Positions 1 to 9,219 of a DNA stretch of 64,000 bases are shown piece by piece. Under the pieces are notes generated by a model, which saw only the letters and a program-made list of their open reading frames with translations, had not been told where the DNA came from and made no database searches. Within the stretch, counting starts at the first letter, position 1, and every line of letters starts with the position of its first letter. Origin of the DNA: Archaeoglobus neptunius (GTDB lineage Archaea; Halobacteriota; Archaeoglobi; Archaeoglobales; Archaeoglobaceae); contig NZ_JAEKIW010000009.1 in NCBI RefSeq assembly GCF_016757965.1, positions 62,001 to 126,000 of the forward strand, written 5' to 3'. A program made the position numbers and the translations under genes.

Positions 1-1488
1 GACGGTTTCACCTCTGTAGGGATCGGGAACCCCAACAACGGCAGCCTCCATTACTGCAGGATGTTCGTACAGAACCTCTTCGACCTCTCTCGGGTAGATG
101 TTGTAACCTCCCGCTATTATCATATCTTTCTTCCTGTCAACAATGTAGAAGTAGCCGTCCTCGTCCATTTTGGCCATATCTCCGGTAAGCAACCAGCCAT
201 TGACCAGAACTTTTTTTGTCTCCTCTTCCATTTTCCAGTAACCCTTCATAACCTGAGGTCCCTTTATTGCGAGCTCTCCCACCTCGCCAACGGGCAGAAT
301 TCTACCCTCATCGTCCACGACAACTGAGTACGTATCGGGGAAGGGTATTCCAATACTTCCTTCTTTGTTTACCCCGTAGATCGGATTTGCATGTGTAACA
401 GGCGAGGTTTCACTGAGGCCGTATCCCTCAACGAGCTTACCCCCCGTCACCCTCTCGAACTCCCTTTTGACCTCAACCGGCAGGGGGGCTGCACCGCTGA
501 TACATGCTTTGATTGAGCTGAGATCGTATTTGTCAAGATCGGGATGATTGAGAATTGCGTTGTACATCGTGGGAACGCCGCAGAATATGCTTACTCTGTA
601 TTTCTGAATGCTCTCAAGAATCCTCTTTATATCTCGTGGATCCGGAACGAGAATGATGGTGGATCCAAATGCAATGGGTGCGTTCAATGAGGTTGTCATC
701 CCGTAGCTGTGGAAATATGGCAGAACACCTATGAACACATCATTTTCGACATCTTTTTCCGGCAGCCATTCAAGAACCTGGTAGGCGTTGGCGACAAGAT
801 TGTAGTGGGTGGACATTACGGCCTTGGGCACGCCGGTAGTCCCTCCAGTGTACAGAAATATTGCCACATCCTCCTTCGGGTTGATTTCGGCCCTCTTTCT
901 GGATGGCGGAGATTTCATCACGTCCTTCCAGTAGACAATTTCATCTCTTCTGTCAATGTTTACCTTCTCCTTCTTCAGCGGGTACAGGAAGTTAAGCGGG
1001 AAGGGCAGAAAATCCTCAATTTTACAGATTACAGCCTTTTTTATTTTGCCATCTTTTATCAAATTTTTGATTCTCGGATAAACCATCTCAACGAAAAAGC
1101 CGTATTCAGCTTCGCTATTTTCGAGGATATATCTGATTTCTCTTTCGGTGTAGAGCGGATTGCACTGTACAACCGTCGCACCTGTTTTGAGTATTCCATA
1201 GTAAGCTGCAACGTAGTGGGGTGTGTTGGGTAGATCAACAACAACCTTGCTGCCCTTTCCAACACCCAGCTCGGAGAGATAACCGGCCACCCTGTCACTC
1301 ATCTCATCAAGCTGCCTGTATGTTATCTTTTTTCCGAAGAAGACAAGTGCTACCTTATCCGGGTGCTTCTTGGCAGATTCCTGCAGTAGCTCATAAAGCG
1401 GCACTTCAGGGTAGTCTATATGATCCCTCACACCCTCGTCGTAGAACTTGGTCCAGATTCTGTTGATCTCCTTCTCGTCCACTTCCAT
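1..1488 (-). CDS. AMP-forming long-chain fatty acid/acyl-CoA ligase (3' end cut off by window)
   Basis: Activates a carboxylic acid with ATP and CoA to acyl-CoA. The visible 496 codons hold the adenylation-superfamily signature YTGGTTGVPK (about residues 209-218) and, close to the window edge, the C-terminal-domain hinge GGYNIYPREVEEVLYEHPAV and the GVPDPYRGE stretch, so only the last few dozen residues (with the A10 lysine) are missing. ATG at 1488 is chosen because GAAGGA lies nine bases before it; in-frame ATGs at 1515 and 1521 would add 9-11 residues but have poorer ribosome binding sites. The FadD-like pattern suggests medium or long-chain acids, but substrate cannot be read from sequence. 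It points the same way as the next ligase (start at 3525) and may share its role in acid activation. Confidence 0.9.
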   Translation of the reverse strand, partial: MEVDEKEINRIWTKFYDEGVRDHIDYPEVPLYELLQESAKKHPDKVALVFFGKKITYRQLDEMSDRVAGYLSELGVGKGSKVVVDLPNTPHYVAAYYGILKTGATVVQCNPLYTEREIRYILENSEAEYGFFVEMVYPRIKNLIKDGKIKKAVICKIEDFLPFPLNFLYPLKKEKVNIDRRDEIVYWKDVMKSPPSRKRAEINPKEDVAIFLYTGGTTGVPKAVMSTHYNLVANAYQVLEWLPEKDVENDVFIGVLPYFHSYGMTTSLNAPIAFGSTIILVPDPRDIKRILESIQKYRVSIFCGVPTMYNAILNHPDLDKYDLSSIKACISGAAPLPVEVKREFERVTGGKLVEGYGLSETSPVTHANPIYGVNKEGSIGIPFPDTYSVVVDDEGRILPVGEVGELAIKGPQVMKGYWKMEEETKKVLVNGWLLTGDMAKMDEDGYFYIVDRKKDMIIAGGYNIYPREVEEVLYEHPAVMEAAVVGVPDPYRGETV

Positions 1489-1584
1489 TATTGTTTTTCC
1501 TTCAACACCAAGCATATACATTCTTTGGATTAAGGATATTTTAATTTTATTAAGATAAAACAGAGAAAAAAACTTATTAAAAAT

Positions 1585-3525
1585 TTATAATTTCTTTATT
1601 CTACTAACCGCCTCTTTAACCTCTTCAACTGATGCCTCCTCCTCGAGTGTGGACAGGTCGCCAAGTTCCTGACCCAGGATCAACCTCTTCATGACCCTCC
1701 TCATTATCTTTCCACTTCTGGTCTTCGGAAGGACGTTAACGAATTGAATGTCTTTGAAGACGACTATTGGCCCAAGCGTCTTCCTGACGTGATCGATCAG
1801 CTCCTTCTTTAGCTGGTCACCTGGGCTGTATCCGGGTTTGAGGACAACGAAAGCCGCTGCAACCTCTCCTCGAATGTCATCAGGAACGCCACAAACACCC
1901 GCTTCTGCCACTGCCGGGTGGGAGATCAGAGCGTTCTCGACTTCTATGGTGCCTATCCTGTGTCCTGCAATCTTCATCACTTCATCTGCCCTTCCCGTAA
2001 ACCACACGTATCCATCCTCATCCATGTAGGCAGCATCACCGGTACAGTAGTAGCCTCTTCCGGCTCCGACCTCCCAGTAGGAGTTCACGTACCTCTCAAA
2101 GCTATCCCAGAGTGTTGGAGTAAGTCCCGGAAACGGTCTTTTCAGATATAAGATCCCTTTTTCTCTTGTTCCGAGCTCTTTTCCTGTAAGCTCATCGAGC
2201 ACGACTGGCACGACTCCCGGCATTGGGAGACCTGCAGAGCCAGGTTTGATGTGATCCTTTATCTTTTCCCCACCGAGACCGTATGGGTAGCCGAATATTG
2301 CTCCTGTCGTTTCAGTCTGCCACATATGGTCTATTATCGGTAGTTTTCCATCAAATACCTCTCTGTAAAGCCAGTGCCAGACTTCGGGATTCAGAACTTC
2401 TCCTGCACAGACAACCCTCTCCACTGATGATAGATCATACTCTTTCGCCTTTTCCGATCCGAGCTTTCTGAGAATTCTGGCTCCAGTAGGTGATGTCCAG
2501 ATCAGTGTTGCCCTGTTTCTCTCGATAACCTCGTACCATATTCCCGGTTCCGGATAGTCTGGTGTACCGTCGAGGAGTATGCATGTGGCACCGGCAAGAA
2601 GGGGACCAAAAATCATGTAGCTCTGCCCGACTATCCATCCAATGTCCGAGGTGTTGAATATGATGTCCTCCGGCTTCAGCCCGTAAACCCATTTGGCAGT
2701 CCAGTAGTTCCAGATCTGGTATCCTCCCTGAACGTGAACCACTGGCTTGGGTTTTCCGGTTGTTCCGGAAGTTGGCATGATGAAAATCGGGTCGCTGGCC
2801 TGCATTTCAACGTAATCGTGGCTCTCGCCTCTGCCCAGCTTCAGAAATTCCCTGAGCAGCAGGTCTCTGTCGTTCATCTGGACCTCCTGTTCGGGCATCA
2901 TCCTCCTGACCACAACATATTTGACGTTTTTGGAAACCTCCTCAGGAACGATCCTCAGTGCCGTATCTATGTTTTCCTTGAGCTTTACGAGGTTGCCCCT
3001 CCTCAGGTTGAAATCCTGGGTAAGGATCAGCTTTGGAGTCGTGAGCTCGATTCTATCCGCAACAGCCCCGGGAGAGAATCCGGCGAACACCGTAACGGAA
3101 ATTGCTCCTATCCTCGCACATGCCAGAAGCATCGCTGCAGCTTCGATGGAGTTGGGGAGATAAAGAAGAACTCTGTCTCCTTTCTCAACCCCCGCCCCTC
3201 TGAGAGCAGATGCGTACTTCTTCACCATGCTGTAAAGCTGGTTGTACGTAACGGAATAGCTCAGGTCAAATTCGGGCGCCTCGTAGATGTATGCGGGCTT
3301 TGATCCATATCTCTTCAGCTTGTAATCCGTGCAGTTGTAGCTAATGTTGGTTTTTCCCCCACTGAACCAGCTAAACCTTGGATATTCCCACTCAAATGCC
3401 TTTTCCCATTTTTTAAACCAGTAAATGTCTTCAAAAGCGTCCTCCGCTTTTTTACTCCAGAATTCTTCCGGATTTTCATAGGCTCTTTTCCACAGTTCTT
3501 TAAACTCCCCTATCGGATTTGCCAT
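1585..3525 (-). CDS. acs: Acetyl-CoA synthetase-type AMP-forming ligase
   Basis: Makes acetyl-CoA (or a short acyl-CoA) from acid, ATP and CoA in the cytoplasm. The 646-residue length fits the Acs family. Visible motifs: phosphate loop TSGTTGKPK near residue 250, HMWQTETTG near 400, the hinge GRADEVMKIAGHRIG near 510 and the catalytic-lysine motif KTRSGKIMRR near 600. Bacterial Acs usually has WWQTE; here the second Trp, which walls the acetate pocket, is kept and the first is Met, so short substrates are likely, though propionate or another short acid is possible. ATG 3525 follows a G-rich binding site, and an AT-rich TATA-like box lies about 35-47 bases upstream. Confidence 0.88.
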   Translation of the reverse strand: MANPIGEFKELWKRAYENPEEFWSKKAEDAFEDIYWFKKWEKAFEWEYPRFSWFSGGKTNISYNCTDYKLKRYGSKPAYIYEAPEFDLSYSVTYNQLYSMVKKYASALRGAGVEKGDRVLLYLPNSIEAAAMLLACARIGAISVTVFAGFSPGAVADRIELTTPKLILTQDFNLRRGNLVKLKENIDTALRIVPEEVSKNVKYVVVRRMMPEQEVQMNDRDLLLREFLKLGRGESHDYVEMQASDPIFIMPTSGTTGKPKPVVHVQGGYQIWNYWTAKWVYGLKPEDIIFNTSDIGWIVGQSYMIFGPLLAGATCILLDGTPDYPEPGIWYEVIERNRATLIWTSPTGARILRKLGSEKAKEYDLSSVERVVCAGEVLNPEVWHWLYREVFDGKLPIIDHMWQTETTGAIFGYPYGLGGEKIKDHIKPGSAGLPMPGVVPVVLDELTGKELGTREKGILYLKRPFPGLTPTLWDSFERYVNSYWEVGAGRGYYCTGDAAYMDEDGYVWFTGRADEVMKIAGHRIGTIEVENALISHPAVAEAGVCGVPDDIRGEVAAAFVVLKPGYSPGDQLKKELIDHVRKTLGPIVVFKDIQFVNVLPKTRSGKIMRRVMKRLILGQELGDLSTLEEEASVEEVKEAVSRIKKL

Positions 3526-3559
3526 TCTATCCCCCCTTCATCAGGATGTTTGGTAACCA

Positions 3560-3572
3560 TTAATATTTAAAA
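3560..3572 (-). promoter_or_regulatory. TATA-like box for acs
   Basis: An A/T-only run (AATATTTAAAAAG on the + strand) lies 35-47 bases before the acs ATG. It would place transcription start about 10-15 bases before that ATG, leaving room for the G-rich ribosome binding site. Confidence 0.5.
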
Positions 3573-3702
3573 AGTTTTTTAAGGAACCTTGGGATAAACC
3601 AGTTTTTTGAGACAAGAAATGTCATGTATTGATCACTGTGGCAAAAAATTTTATTTTCTTTTCCACCTTCCTATACTGGTGGATGCGAAAACTCTGTCTG
3701 GA

Positions 3703-3957
3703 ATGATACTGGTGAAAAAGGCAGCCGTGTTCGGAGAAAAGACTTCGGTGCTTGGAATAGATCCAGACTCAGCTAAAGAGATAAAAGAGATTATTGACGT
3801 TCTGGTTCCTGCTGAGAGATATGATGGATACATTAAAATTAATGACGAATATGTGATTTTCAGAAAGGATGAAAAAATGACGGTTCTGGCATTCGTGGAG
3901 GAAGAAAGAACGAGATGGTGTCTTAAAAGATTGAGGGAGGTGCTTGATGCAAGCTGA
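3703..3957 (+). CDS. Small unknown protein, possible roadblock-like fold (first of a pair)
   Basis: An 84-residue acidic protein of alternating predicted strands and helices: a short N-terminal strand, a helix (DPDSAKEIKEIIDVL), paired strands (GYIKINDEYVIFRK, MTVLAFVEEE) and a C-terminal helix. The order resembles the roadblock/LC7 fold, but that is inference only. The frame is open from 3607; ATG 3703 is preferred because a TATA-like TTTTATTTT at about 3649-3657 would start transcription near 3680. GTG 3679 is an alternative. Its end overlaps the start of the next gene and both share the same strand-helix layout, so they look like an ancient duplication and are probably co-translated. Confidence 0.6.
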   Translation: MILVKKAAVFGEKTSVLGIDPDSAKEIKEIIDVLVPAERYDGYIKINDEYVIFRKDEKMTVLAFVEEERTRWCLKRLREVLDAS

Positions 3958-4282
3958 GTATGCATATATCGTTGATGGGAAGGTCAGGGGTAACTCCAGA
4001 ATAGCGGGATTGTATCTGATGGCGGTAAAGGAATTTGTCGAGAAATGTGATCTCGAAGAGCTTGCATTTTCAACTGACGAATATTCGGCTGTTCTGGTGA
4101 GAAAGCCAGTATTGCTGTTTGTTAAGGTCGGCGGGGATATTTCCGAGGCGAAGGTTCAGTTGAGAAAAATACTCAGAAAGGAGGGATTCATCAGGAATGA
4201 TTCGCTTGAAGATGCCTTCAGACTTGCCGAGGAAATCGAAAGCTTGCCAATAGAAGAAGTTTTGAGACGGGTTAAAAGGTAA
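3947..4282 (+). CDS. Small unknown protein, possible roadblock-like fold (second of a pair)
   Basis: A 111-residue protein that overlaps the 3' end of the preceding small gene by 11 bases. ATG 3947 is chosen because GGGAGG sits seven bases before it. It has an N-terminal strand (YAYIVDGKV), a helix, two strands (STDEYSAVLV and PVLLFVKVGG) and a helical C-terminus, matching its neighbour in layout and weakly in sequence. Roadblock-type proteins partner with small GTPases or serve in chemotaxis and motility, but no GTPase gene lies next to this pair. No function is claimed. It converges with the cation exchanger that ends at 4285. Confidence 0.65.
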   Translation: MQAEYAYIVDGKVRGNSRIAGLYLMAVKEFVEKCDLEELAFSTDEYSAVLVRKPVLLFVKVGGDISEAKVQLRKILRKEGFIRNDSLEDAFRLAEEIESLPIEEVLRRVKR

Positions 4283-4284
4283 AT

Positions 4285-5472
4285 TTATCTGTCCCACAGC
4301 GTTTTTACCATCCTGAAACTTCTTGCGATTTCGCTTCTCTTGGAAAGCAAAATCGGTATTGATAGGGCTATGTAGACCATCGATATCAGGTATCTGATTT
4401 CAACTCCCGGCAGGACGAGCTGAACTAAAAAGAGAAACAGGAGAGCAAAAGCTTCTTTCCGGTTAATTTTTAAATCGGCCAGTATTGCAACCCCAAAGAG
4501 TGATTGGGCTGCGGTAAGCATAATTTCCTCGCTCTGTCTTTGATCAAGGGGCAAACTCTGAAGCTTTAAGGCTGAGATGCTGTAAATCAAGGCAATTGTA
4601 CCGATGAGAAGAGTCCACTGATTAACTTTTGATGAGATCAGGGCGTTCATGGCTGCGGTAACTCTGAGTTTTCTGACGAAGTAAATCGCCACAATCAGTT
4701 CCGGCGACTCGCTTGCGAGAGGAGCTATCCACTGAACGGCAAGGAATTCATCTATGCCAAACTCTCTCGCCGTTCCGAGAAGCCCTTCTGAGAAAGCTTC
4801 AACACTTAGCAGGATAACTGCTCCGGAAAAGAGGAACAGCAGAATTACGGTTGATCGCCTCACACTCTCCTTAAGACTGCACAGGTATGCAGGAACCCCC
4901 ACCATTACAGTCTCCTCTCTCTCAGCCTTTGTTGAGAGGAAGATGTAGGTGATGTACATGGAGACGAATACAACCACATCGACAATCCCAATGCTTCCTT
5001 TCAGAGGAAGGGTGAAGGCGTAAAGAGTTGCCATCAGCAAAAAGAAGTTTTCAAGTCTTATACCCTCGTCAAGATGAACCTCACTCTTTCGTGAGGTGGC
5101 AAATGCAATGAAAGCAACAAGGCTCCAGCCCACTCCTATCAGAAGTCTGTTGGCTCCCGTCATGTTGGCTGTTGCGTAATGTACGTAACTGCCACCAACA
5201 GTTCCAGCTTTGTAGGCGAAGTAACCGTCGACCGCATATTCTGGCAAAACTGCCAGCAATGCAACCATTGCCAGACTAAATGACCTTGGAACGTCCATCT
5301 CCGCCGTTTCGGCCGCCCATGAGATGAGAAAGGATGCTGCAACAACCGCCAGGCCTGAAAGCATGGCCTGAGTTGAAGGAGAGTAGTGGATGTTTAGGAG
5401 TAGAGAAACGAGCCAAGGGAAAGTTAGGGATGAAATTAGAAGAATCTGAATTTTTTCTTTGGTGAAGTTCAT
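4285..5472 (-). CDS. Sodium/calcium exchanger family membrane protein
   Basis: Membrane antiporter of the cation/Ca2+ exchanger superfamily, 395 residues with about ten to eleven hydrophobic segments. The two alpha-repeat signatures are visible: ALLAVLPEYAVDG near residue 75 and APLASESPELIVAI near residue 240; the acidic residue in each repeat normally binds cation. A charged loop between the halves (about residues 125-205) is the usual cytoplasmic region. Whether the ion is Ca2+, Na+ or H+ cannot be told. The start ATG is about 25 bases below GTATTTAAAGG (5490-5500), so the mRNA is probably leaderless; the same A/T box may serve the divergent Trm112-like gene. Confidence 0.85.
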   Translation of the reverse strand: MNFTKEKIQILLISSLTFPWLVSLLLNIHYSPSTQAMLSGLAVVAASFLISWAAETAEMDVPRSFSLAMVALLAVLPEYAVDGYFAYKAGTVGGSYVHYATANMTGANRLLIGVGWSLVAFIAFATSRKSEVHLDEGIRLENFFLLMATLYAFTLPLKGSIGIVDVVVFVSMYITYIFLSTKAEREETVMVGVPAYLCSLKESVRRSTVILLFLFSGAVILLSVEAFSEGLLGTAREFGIDEFLAVQWIAPLASESPELIVAIYFVRKLRVTAAMNALISSKVNQWTLLIGTIALIYSISALKLQSLPLDQRQSEEIMLTAAQSLFGVAILADLKINRKEAFALLFLFLVQLVLPGVEIRYLISMVYIALSIPILLSKRSEIARSFRMVKTLWDR

Positions 5473-5544
5473 GGTGAGAGGTAAATCTTCGGTATTTAAA
5501 GGTACGGCGGAAATTGTTATTTACTCATCTGTCCAGAACCAACC

Positions 5545-5727
5545 ATGAGAAGGAGACTTCTTGAAATTCTTGAATGTCCGATCTGCAAGTCCGATTTGGA
5601 AGTTGAAGTATACGAAGAGGATGAGGAGGAAATTATTTCGGGTAAGGTGAGATGTAAACAGTGCAAAGCCGAGTTTCCCATTGAGAATAAAATACTTAAC
5701 ATGTTACCTGAGGAGTTGAGAAAATGA
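5545..5727 (+). CDS. Trm112-like zinc-ribbon protein
   Basis: A 60-residue protein with two Cys pairs (CPIC at residues 11-14 and CKQC near 37-40) and the typical [12 protein letters not shown] start of Trm112/UPF0434 proteins. Trm112 proteins bind and stabilise several SAM-dependent methyltransferases acting on tRNA, rRNA and release factor. The acidic insert between the Cys pairs (EEDEEEI) is normal for archaeal members. Its stop overlaps the pyrG start (ATGA), so the two are probably one transcript. Confidence 0.82.
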   Translation: MRRRLLEILECPICKSDLEVEVYEEDEEEIISGKVRCKQCKAEFPIENKILNMLPEELRK

Positions 5728-7334
5728 AGTATATTGTGGTTACCGGCGGAGTTATGAGCGGACTTGGTAAGGGCATCACCGCAGCCTCGATCGGTAGGCT
5801 TCTGGTGGATATGGGTTACAAGGTGGTACCAATAAAAATTGACCCCTATATAAACATAGATGCAGGCACAATGAATCCATTTCAGCACGGGGAGGTTTAC
5901 GTTTTGAAGGATGGAACTGAGGTCGATCTGGATCTCGGACATTACGAGCGTTTTATTGGAGAGGAGCTAACCGGGGATCATAACATAACCACCGGAAAAA
6001 TCTACAGGTGCGTGATTGATAAAGAGAGAAAGGGGGACTACCTAGGTCAGACCGTTCAGATAATACCACATGTGACTGATGAAATAAAGAGATGGATAAG
6101 GAGAGTTGCAAATAACAGCGGAGCGGACATCTGCCTTGTTGAGATTGGTGGCACTGTTGGAGACATCGAGGGGATGCCATTTCTGGAGGCTGTAAGGCAG
6201 ATGCACAATGAGGAGAGAGAAGAGGATTTTGCTCTCGTGCACGTCACTCTTGTTCCTCTCGATGCGGGCGGTGAGCAGAAGACGAAACCGACACAGCACA
6301 GTGTAAAGGAATTGAGAGAACTCGGACTGCATCCGGATGTGATTGTAGGAAGATGCAAGGAAAGGCTGAAGGATGGAACGAAAAGGAAAATCTCGCTGTT
6401 CTGTGATGTGCCTGTTGAAGCCGTGATCAGCAATGAGGATGCTGGAGATATCTACGAGGTGCCGTTAATTTTCAAACGAGAGAAGCTTGATGAGTATCTG
6501 CTCAACAAATTAAAGCTGGAGGTCAGGGAAAAATCGGGTAAATGGGATGGAATTGTTGAAAAGCTCAGATCTCTGGAGGAGGAAGTGACAATAGCAATCG
6601 TTGGAAAGTATGTTGACGTGAGAGACGCATATTTGAGCATAAAAGAGGCTCTAAAACATGGTGGAATTTATGCAGGGTGCAGAGTAAACTATGTGTGGGT
6701 TGATAGCGAGGATTTGGAGAGCGTCAGTGATTTTGAGTTCGAAGCAGATGGAATCCTGGTTCCAGGCGGTTTTGGGTTGAGAGGGGCAGAAGGCAAAATA
6801 AGGGCCATAGAGTATGCGAGAGAAAACAACATTCCGTTTCTTGGAATATGCTTTGGATTCCAGCTTGCTGTAATAGAGTTTGCAAGGCATGTCGTTGGAC
6901 TGGAGGGTGCAACGAGTTCCGAGCTTGTTGAGGATAGTGGTGAGAGTGTGCACAGGGTTATAGATCTGCTGCCGGAGCAGAGGCAAATTGAGGAAAAGGG
7001 GGGAACAATGAGGCTGGGAGATATAGAGGTTACAATCAAGCCCGATACTATGGCCTACCGGCTCTATGGTAGGGAGAAAATCTACGAGAGGCACAGACAC
7101 AGATACGAGGTTAATCCGGAGTACATTCCGGTTATCGAGGAAAATGGTCTTGTATTCAGTGCGTACTCTGATGGGGGTAGAAGAATGGAAATCGCCGAGT
7201 TGCCGGAGCACAGATTCTTTTTTGCTACCCAGTTCCATCCTGAGTTCAAGTCTCGTCCCTATAACCCTTCTCCGCCTTTTGTGGGTTTTGTGAGTGCAGC
7301 GTTGAGGTACAAGAGGGATTGCGATGGATGTTGA
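5724..7334 (+). CDS. pyrG: CTP synthase
   Basis: Converts UTP to CTP using ATP and glutamine ammonia, the last step of pyrimidine nucleotide synthesis. At 536 residues it is full length. The N-terminal synthetase domain begins with the family motif [11 protein letters not shown] and contains GGTVGDIE near residue 145; the C-terminal glutamine amidotransferase domain shows PGGFG, the nucleophile in GICFGFQ near residue 375 and the His/Glu of FHPEF near 503. It overlaps the Trm112-like gene by four bases and guaAB by eleven, forming a compact nucleotide-synthesis operon. Confidence 0.97.
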   Translation: MKYIVVTGGVMSGLGKGITAASIGRLLVDMGYKVVPIKIDPYINIDAGTMNPFQHGEVYVLKDGTEVDLDLGHYERFIGEELTGDHNITTGKIYRCVIDKERKGDYLGQTVQIIPHVTDEIKRWIRRVANNSGADICLVEIGGTVGDIEGMPFLEAVRQMHNEEREEDFALVHVTLVPLDAGGEQKTKPTQHSVKELRELGLHPDVIVGRCKERLKDGTKRKISLFCDVPVEAVISNEDAGDIYEVPLIFKREKLDEYLLNKLKLEVREKSGKWDGIVEKLRSLEEEVTIAIVGKYVDVRDAYLSIKEALKHGGIYAGCRVNYVWVDSEDLESVSDFEFEADGILVPGGFGLRGAEGKIRAIEYARENNIPFLGICFGFQLAVIEFARHVVGLEGATSSELVEDSGESVHRVIDLLPEQRQIEEKGGTMRLGDIEVTIKPDTMAYRLYGREKIYERHRHRYEVNPEYIPVIEENGLVFSAYSDGGRRMEIAELPEHRFFFATQFHPEFKSRPYNPSPPFVGFVSAALRYKRDCDGC

Positions 7335-8235
7335 GAAGTTTGTTGAAAATGCAATTAAGGAGATAAAAGAAAAGGTTGGGGTCGGAAAGGCAATAATAGC
7401 GCTTTCGGGTGGAGTTGACAGTTCTGTATGCACAGTGCTCGCTCACAGGGCCATCGGCGATAAGCTGATACCGGTTTTTGTGGACACGGGTCTGATGAGA
7501 GAGGGGGAGCCAGAGAGAATAAGGGAGATTTTCGGTCACATGGGGCTTGTGTTCATAGATGCAAAAGATGAGTTTTTCGCAGCACTGAAAGGGGTAACTG
7601 ATCCGGAGGAGAAGAGAAAGGTTGTTGGAGAGCTATTCGTCAGGATCTTCGAGAGGGTCGCGGAAGAACACGGGGCAGAGTATCTTATTCAGGGAACGAT
7701 TTATCCGGACATAATCGAGAGCCAGGGTGGAATAAAAAGCCATCACAATGTGGGTGGCTTTCCAACATCTTACAGATTCAAGGATGTCATAGAGCCGTTG
7801 AGGGAGCTTTACAAAGATGAGGTCAGAGAGGTGGCGAGATATCTCGGCCTGCCAAAAGAGATTTCGGAGAGAATGCCATTTCCGGGGCCAGGACTGGCAG
7901 TGAGAATCGTTGGCGAGGTCACACCGGAGAAGGTTGAGGTCGTGAGGAAGGCGAACAAAATAGTTGAGGAGGAGCTTGAGGATTATGATAAATGGCAGTG
8001 TTTTGCAGCTTTGATTGGAAAAGCAACCGGTGTGAAAGGAGATATCAGGGTGTGGGGTTATGTTATCGCCGTAAGAGCTGTGGGTTCGAGAGACGGGATG
8101 ACGGCCGACCCGCTCAACATCGACTATGAAAGGCTGAGAAGAATTGCTCTGAGGATAACCGGAGAAATAGACAAAGTCTCAAGGGTTGTTTACGACATCA
8201 CTCCCAAGCCTCCTGCAACCATAGAGTATGAGTAG
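7324..8235 (+). CDS. guaAB: GMP synthase subunit B (ATP pyrophosphatase part)
   Basis: Adenylates XMP and aminates it to GMP. In archaea the enzyme is two polypeptides; this 303-residue one is the synthetase half, with the PP-loop SGGVDSSV near residue 28, the KSHHNVGG stretch and the conserved C-terminal [10 protein letters not shown]. It needs ammonia from the separate glutaminase subunit (GuaAA), which is not in this window. ATG 7324 lies inside the pyrG end, so translation is probably coupled. Confidence 0.96.
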   Translation: MDVEKFVENAIKEIKEKVGVGKAIIALSGGVDSSVCTVLAHRAIGDKLIPVFVDTGLMREGEPERIREIFGHMGLVFIDAKDEFFAALKGVTDPEEKRKVVGELFVRIFERVAEEHGAEYLIQGTIYPDIIESQGGIKSHHNVGGFPTSYRFKDVIEPLRELYKDEVREVARYLGLPKEISERMPFPGPGLAVRIVGEVTPEKVEVVRKANKIVEEELEDYDKWQCFAALIGKATGVKGDIRVWGYVIAVRAVGSRDGMTADPLNIDYERLRRIALRITGEIDKVSRVVYDITPKPPATIEYE

Positions 8236-8252
8236 CCCCACTTCTCACTTTT

Positions 8253-8277
8253 TCACCAATAGTTGTTATGTTGGTGA
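8253..8277. promoter_or_regulatory. Inverted repeat upstream of ABC operon promoter
   Basis: TCACCAA (8253-8259) and TTGGTGA (8271-8277) are perfect reverse complements separated by 11 bases. They lie between the guaAB stop and the TATA box TTATAAA (8289-8295) of the ABC operon, where a repressor or activator could bind; a guaAB transcript hairpin is the alternative. Confidence 0.4.
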
Positions 8278-8288
8278 GTCGAAACACT

Positions 8289-8295
8289 TATAAAC
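8289..8295 (+). promoter_or_regulatory. TATA box of ABC exporter operon
   Basis: TTATAAA, preceded by an A-rich stretch, lies 36-42 bases before ATG 8331. Start of transcription would fall near 8316-8320, leaving a short leader with the GGTGAG binding site at 8322-8327. Confidence 0.55.
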
Positions 8296-8330
8296 CTGTA
8301 GTATTGCTACCTATATTCAACGGTGAGATA

Positions 8331-9215
8331 ATGCACGCCATAGAAATTGAGGGTGTGACGAAGTGTTATGGTGAGTTCAAAGCTCTTGACGATCTTACAC
8401 TCCATGTTGAGATGGGAGACGTTTTTGGTTTTCTCGGGCCAAATGGCGCCGGAAAAACGACGACAATTAACGCTGCACTTGGTTTGATCAGACCAGATTC
8501 CGGAAATATAAGAATCCTGGGAATAGATGTGGAGGAAAAGCCGGTTGAGGTGAAAAAAGTTTGCGGATACCTCCCGGAAAATTACGGCTTTTACGACAAT
8601 CTTTCAGCAATGCAGAATCTGACCTACTACGCTGAGTTCTATGGGATCAGGTCCAGAGATTACCTGCAGGAACTTCTTGCCATGGTTGGACTCGAAAATG
8701 CTGCTGAAAAGAAGCTGAAGGAGTTCAGCAGAGGGATGAGGCAGAGGCTTGCTCTCGCACAGGCCCTGATAAACGACCCGGAAGTGGTTTTCCTCGATGA
8801 ACCCACAAACGGGCTTGACCCCTCAGGCATAGCCGACTTCAGGAGAATAATTCGGAACCTCAACAGAGATGGAAAAACGATCTTCTTTTCCTCTCACATA
8901 CTTGCTGAGGTCAGGGAGGTTTGCAGGAGTATTGGCATTATCAGCAAAGGGAGGCTTTTGAAAACGGGCAGGATTGATAAGCTGAACAGCAAAATGTCCA
9001 TAATAGTTCAGACAGAGCCTCAGGCGGATGAATCACTGCTCAGGGAGTTTGGAGACGTCAGCTTTGATGAACAGCAGGATGCATTCGTAATTGATGTGGA
9101 GAGGGACTGCAGGGTTGAAATTTCAAAACGCCTCTTCGAGAGCGGGTATATTGTGAAAGAACTGCATCTCAGAGAACCTACTCTGGAGGAGGTTTATTTC
9201 AGCATTGTGGGGTGA
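8331..9215 (+). CDS. ABC transporter ATP-binding protein (ABC-2 type)
   Basis: Cytoplasmic ATPase subunit, 294 residues, of an exporter or membrane-protein ABC system. Walker A GPNGAGKTT is near residue 36, signature FSRGMRQRL near 130, Walker B FLDEPTNGLDP near 155, with the switch His following in SSHIL. ATG 8331 is chosen for GGTGAG four bases upstream; the frame is open back to 8268 but the TATA box lies inside that extension. The C-terminal 80 residues match the CcmA/NosF-like subfamily layout. It overlaps the start region of the permease gene, and the surface protein follows, so the three form one unit. Confidence 0.93.
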   Translation: MHAIEIEGVTKCYGEFKALDDLTLHVEMGDVFGFLGPNGAGKTTTINAALGLIRPDSGNIRILGIDVEEKPVEVKKVCGYLPENYGFYDNLSAMQNLTYYAEFYGIRSRDYLQELLAMVGLENAAEKKLKEFSRGMRQRLALAQALINDPEVVFLDEPTNGLDPSGIADFRRIIRNLNRDGKTIFFSSHILAEVREVCRSIGIISKGRLLKTGRIDKLNSKMSIIVQTEPQADESLLREFGDVSFDEQQDAFVIDVERDCRVEISKRLFESGYIVKELHLREPTLEEVYFSIVG

Positions 9216-9219
9216 AACC

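Noticed and set aside
6651-7433. 260-codon minus-strand frame opposite pyrG
   Set aside because: Shadow of the pyrG and guaAB coding strand, with low-complexity composition.
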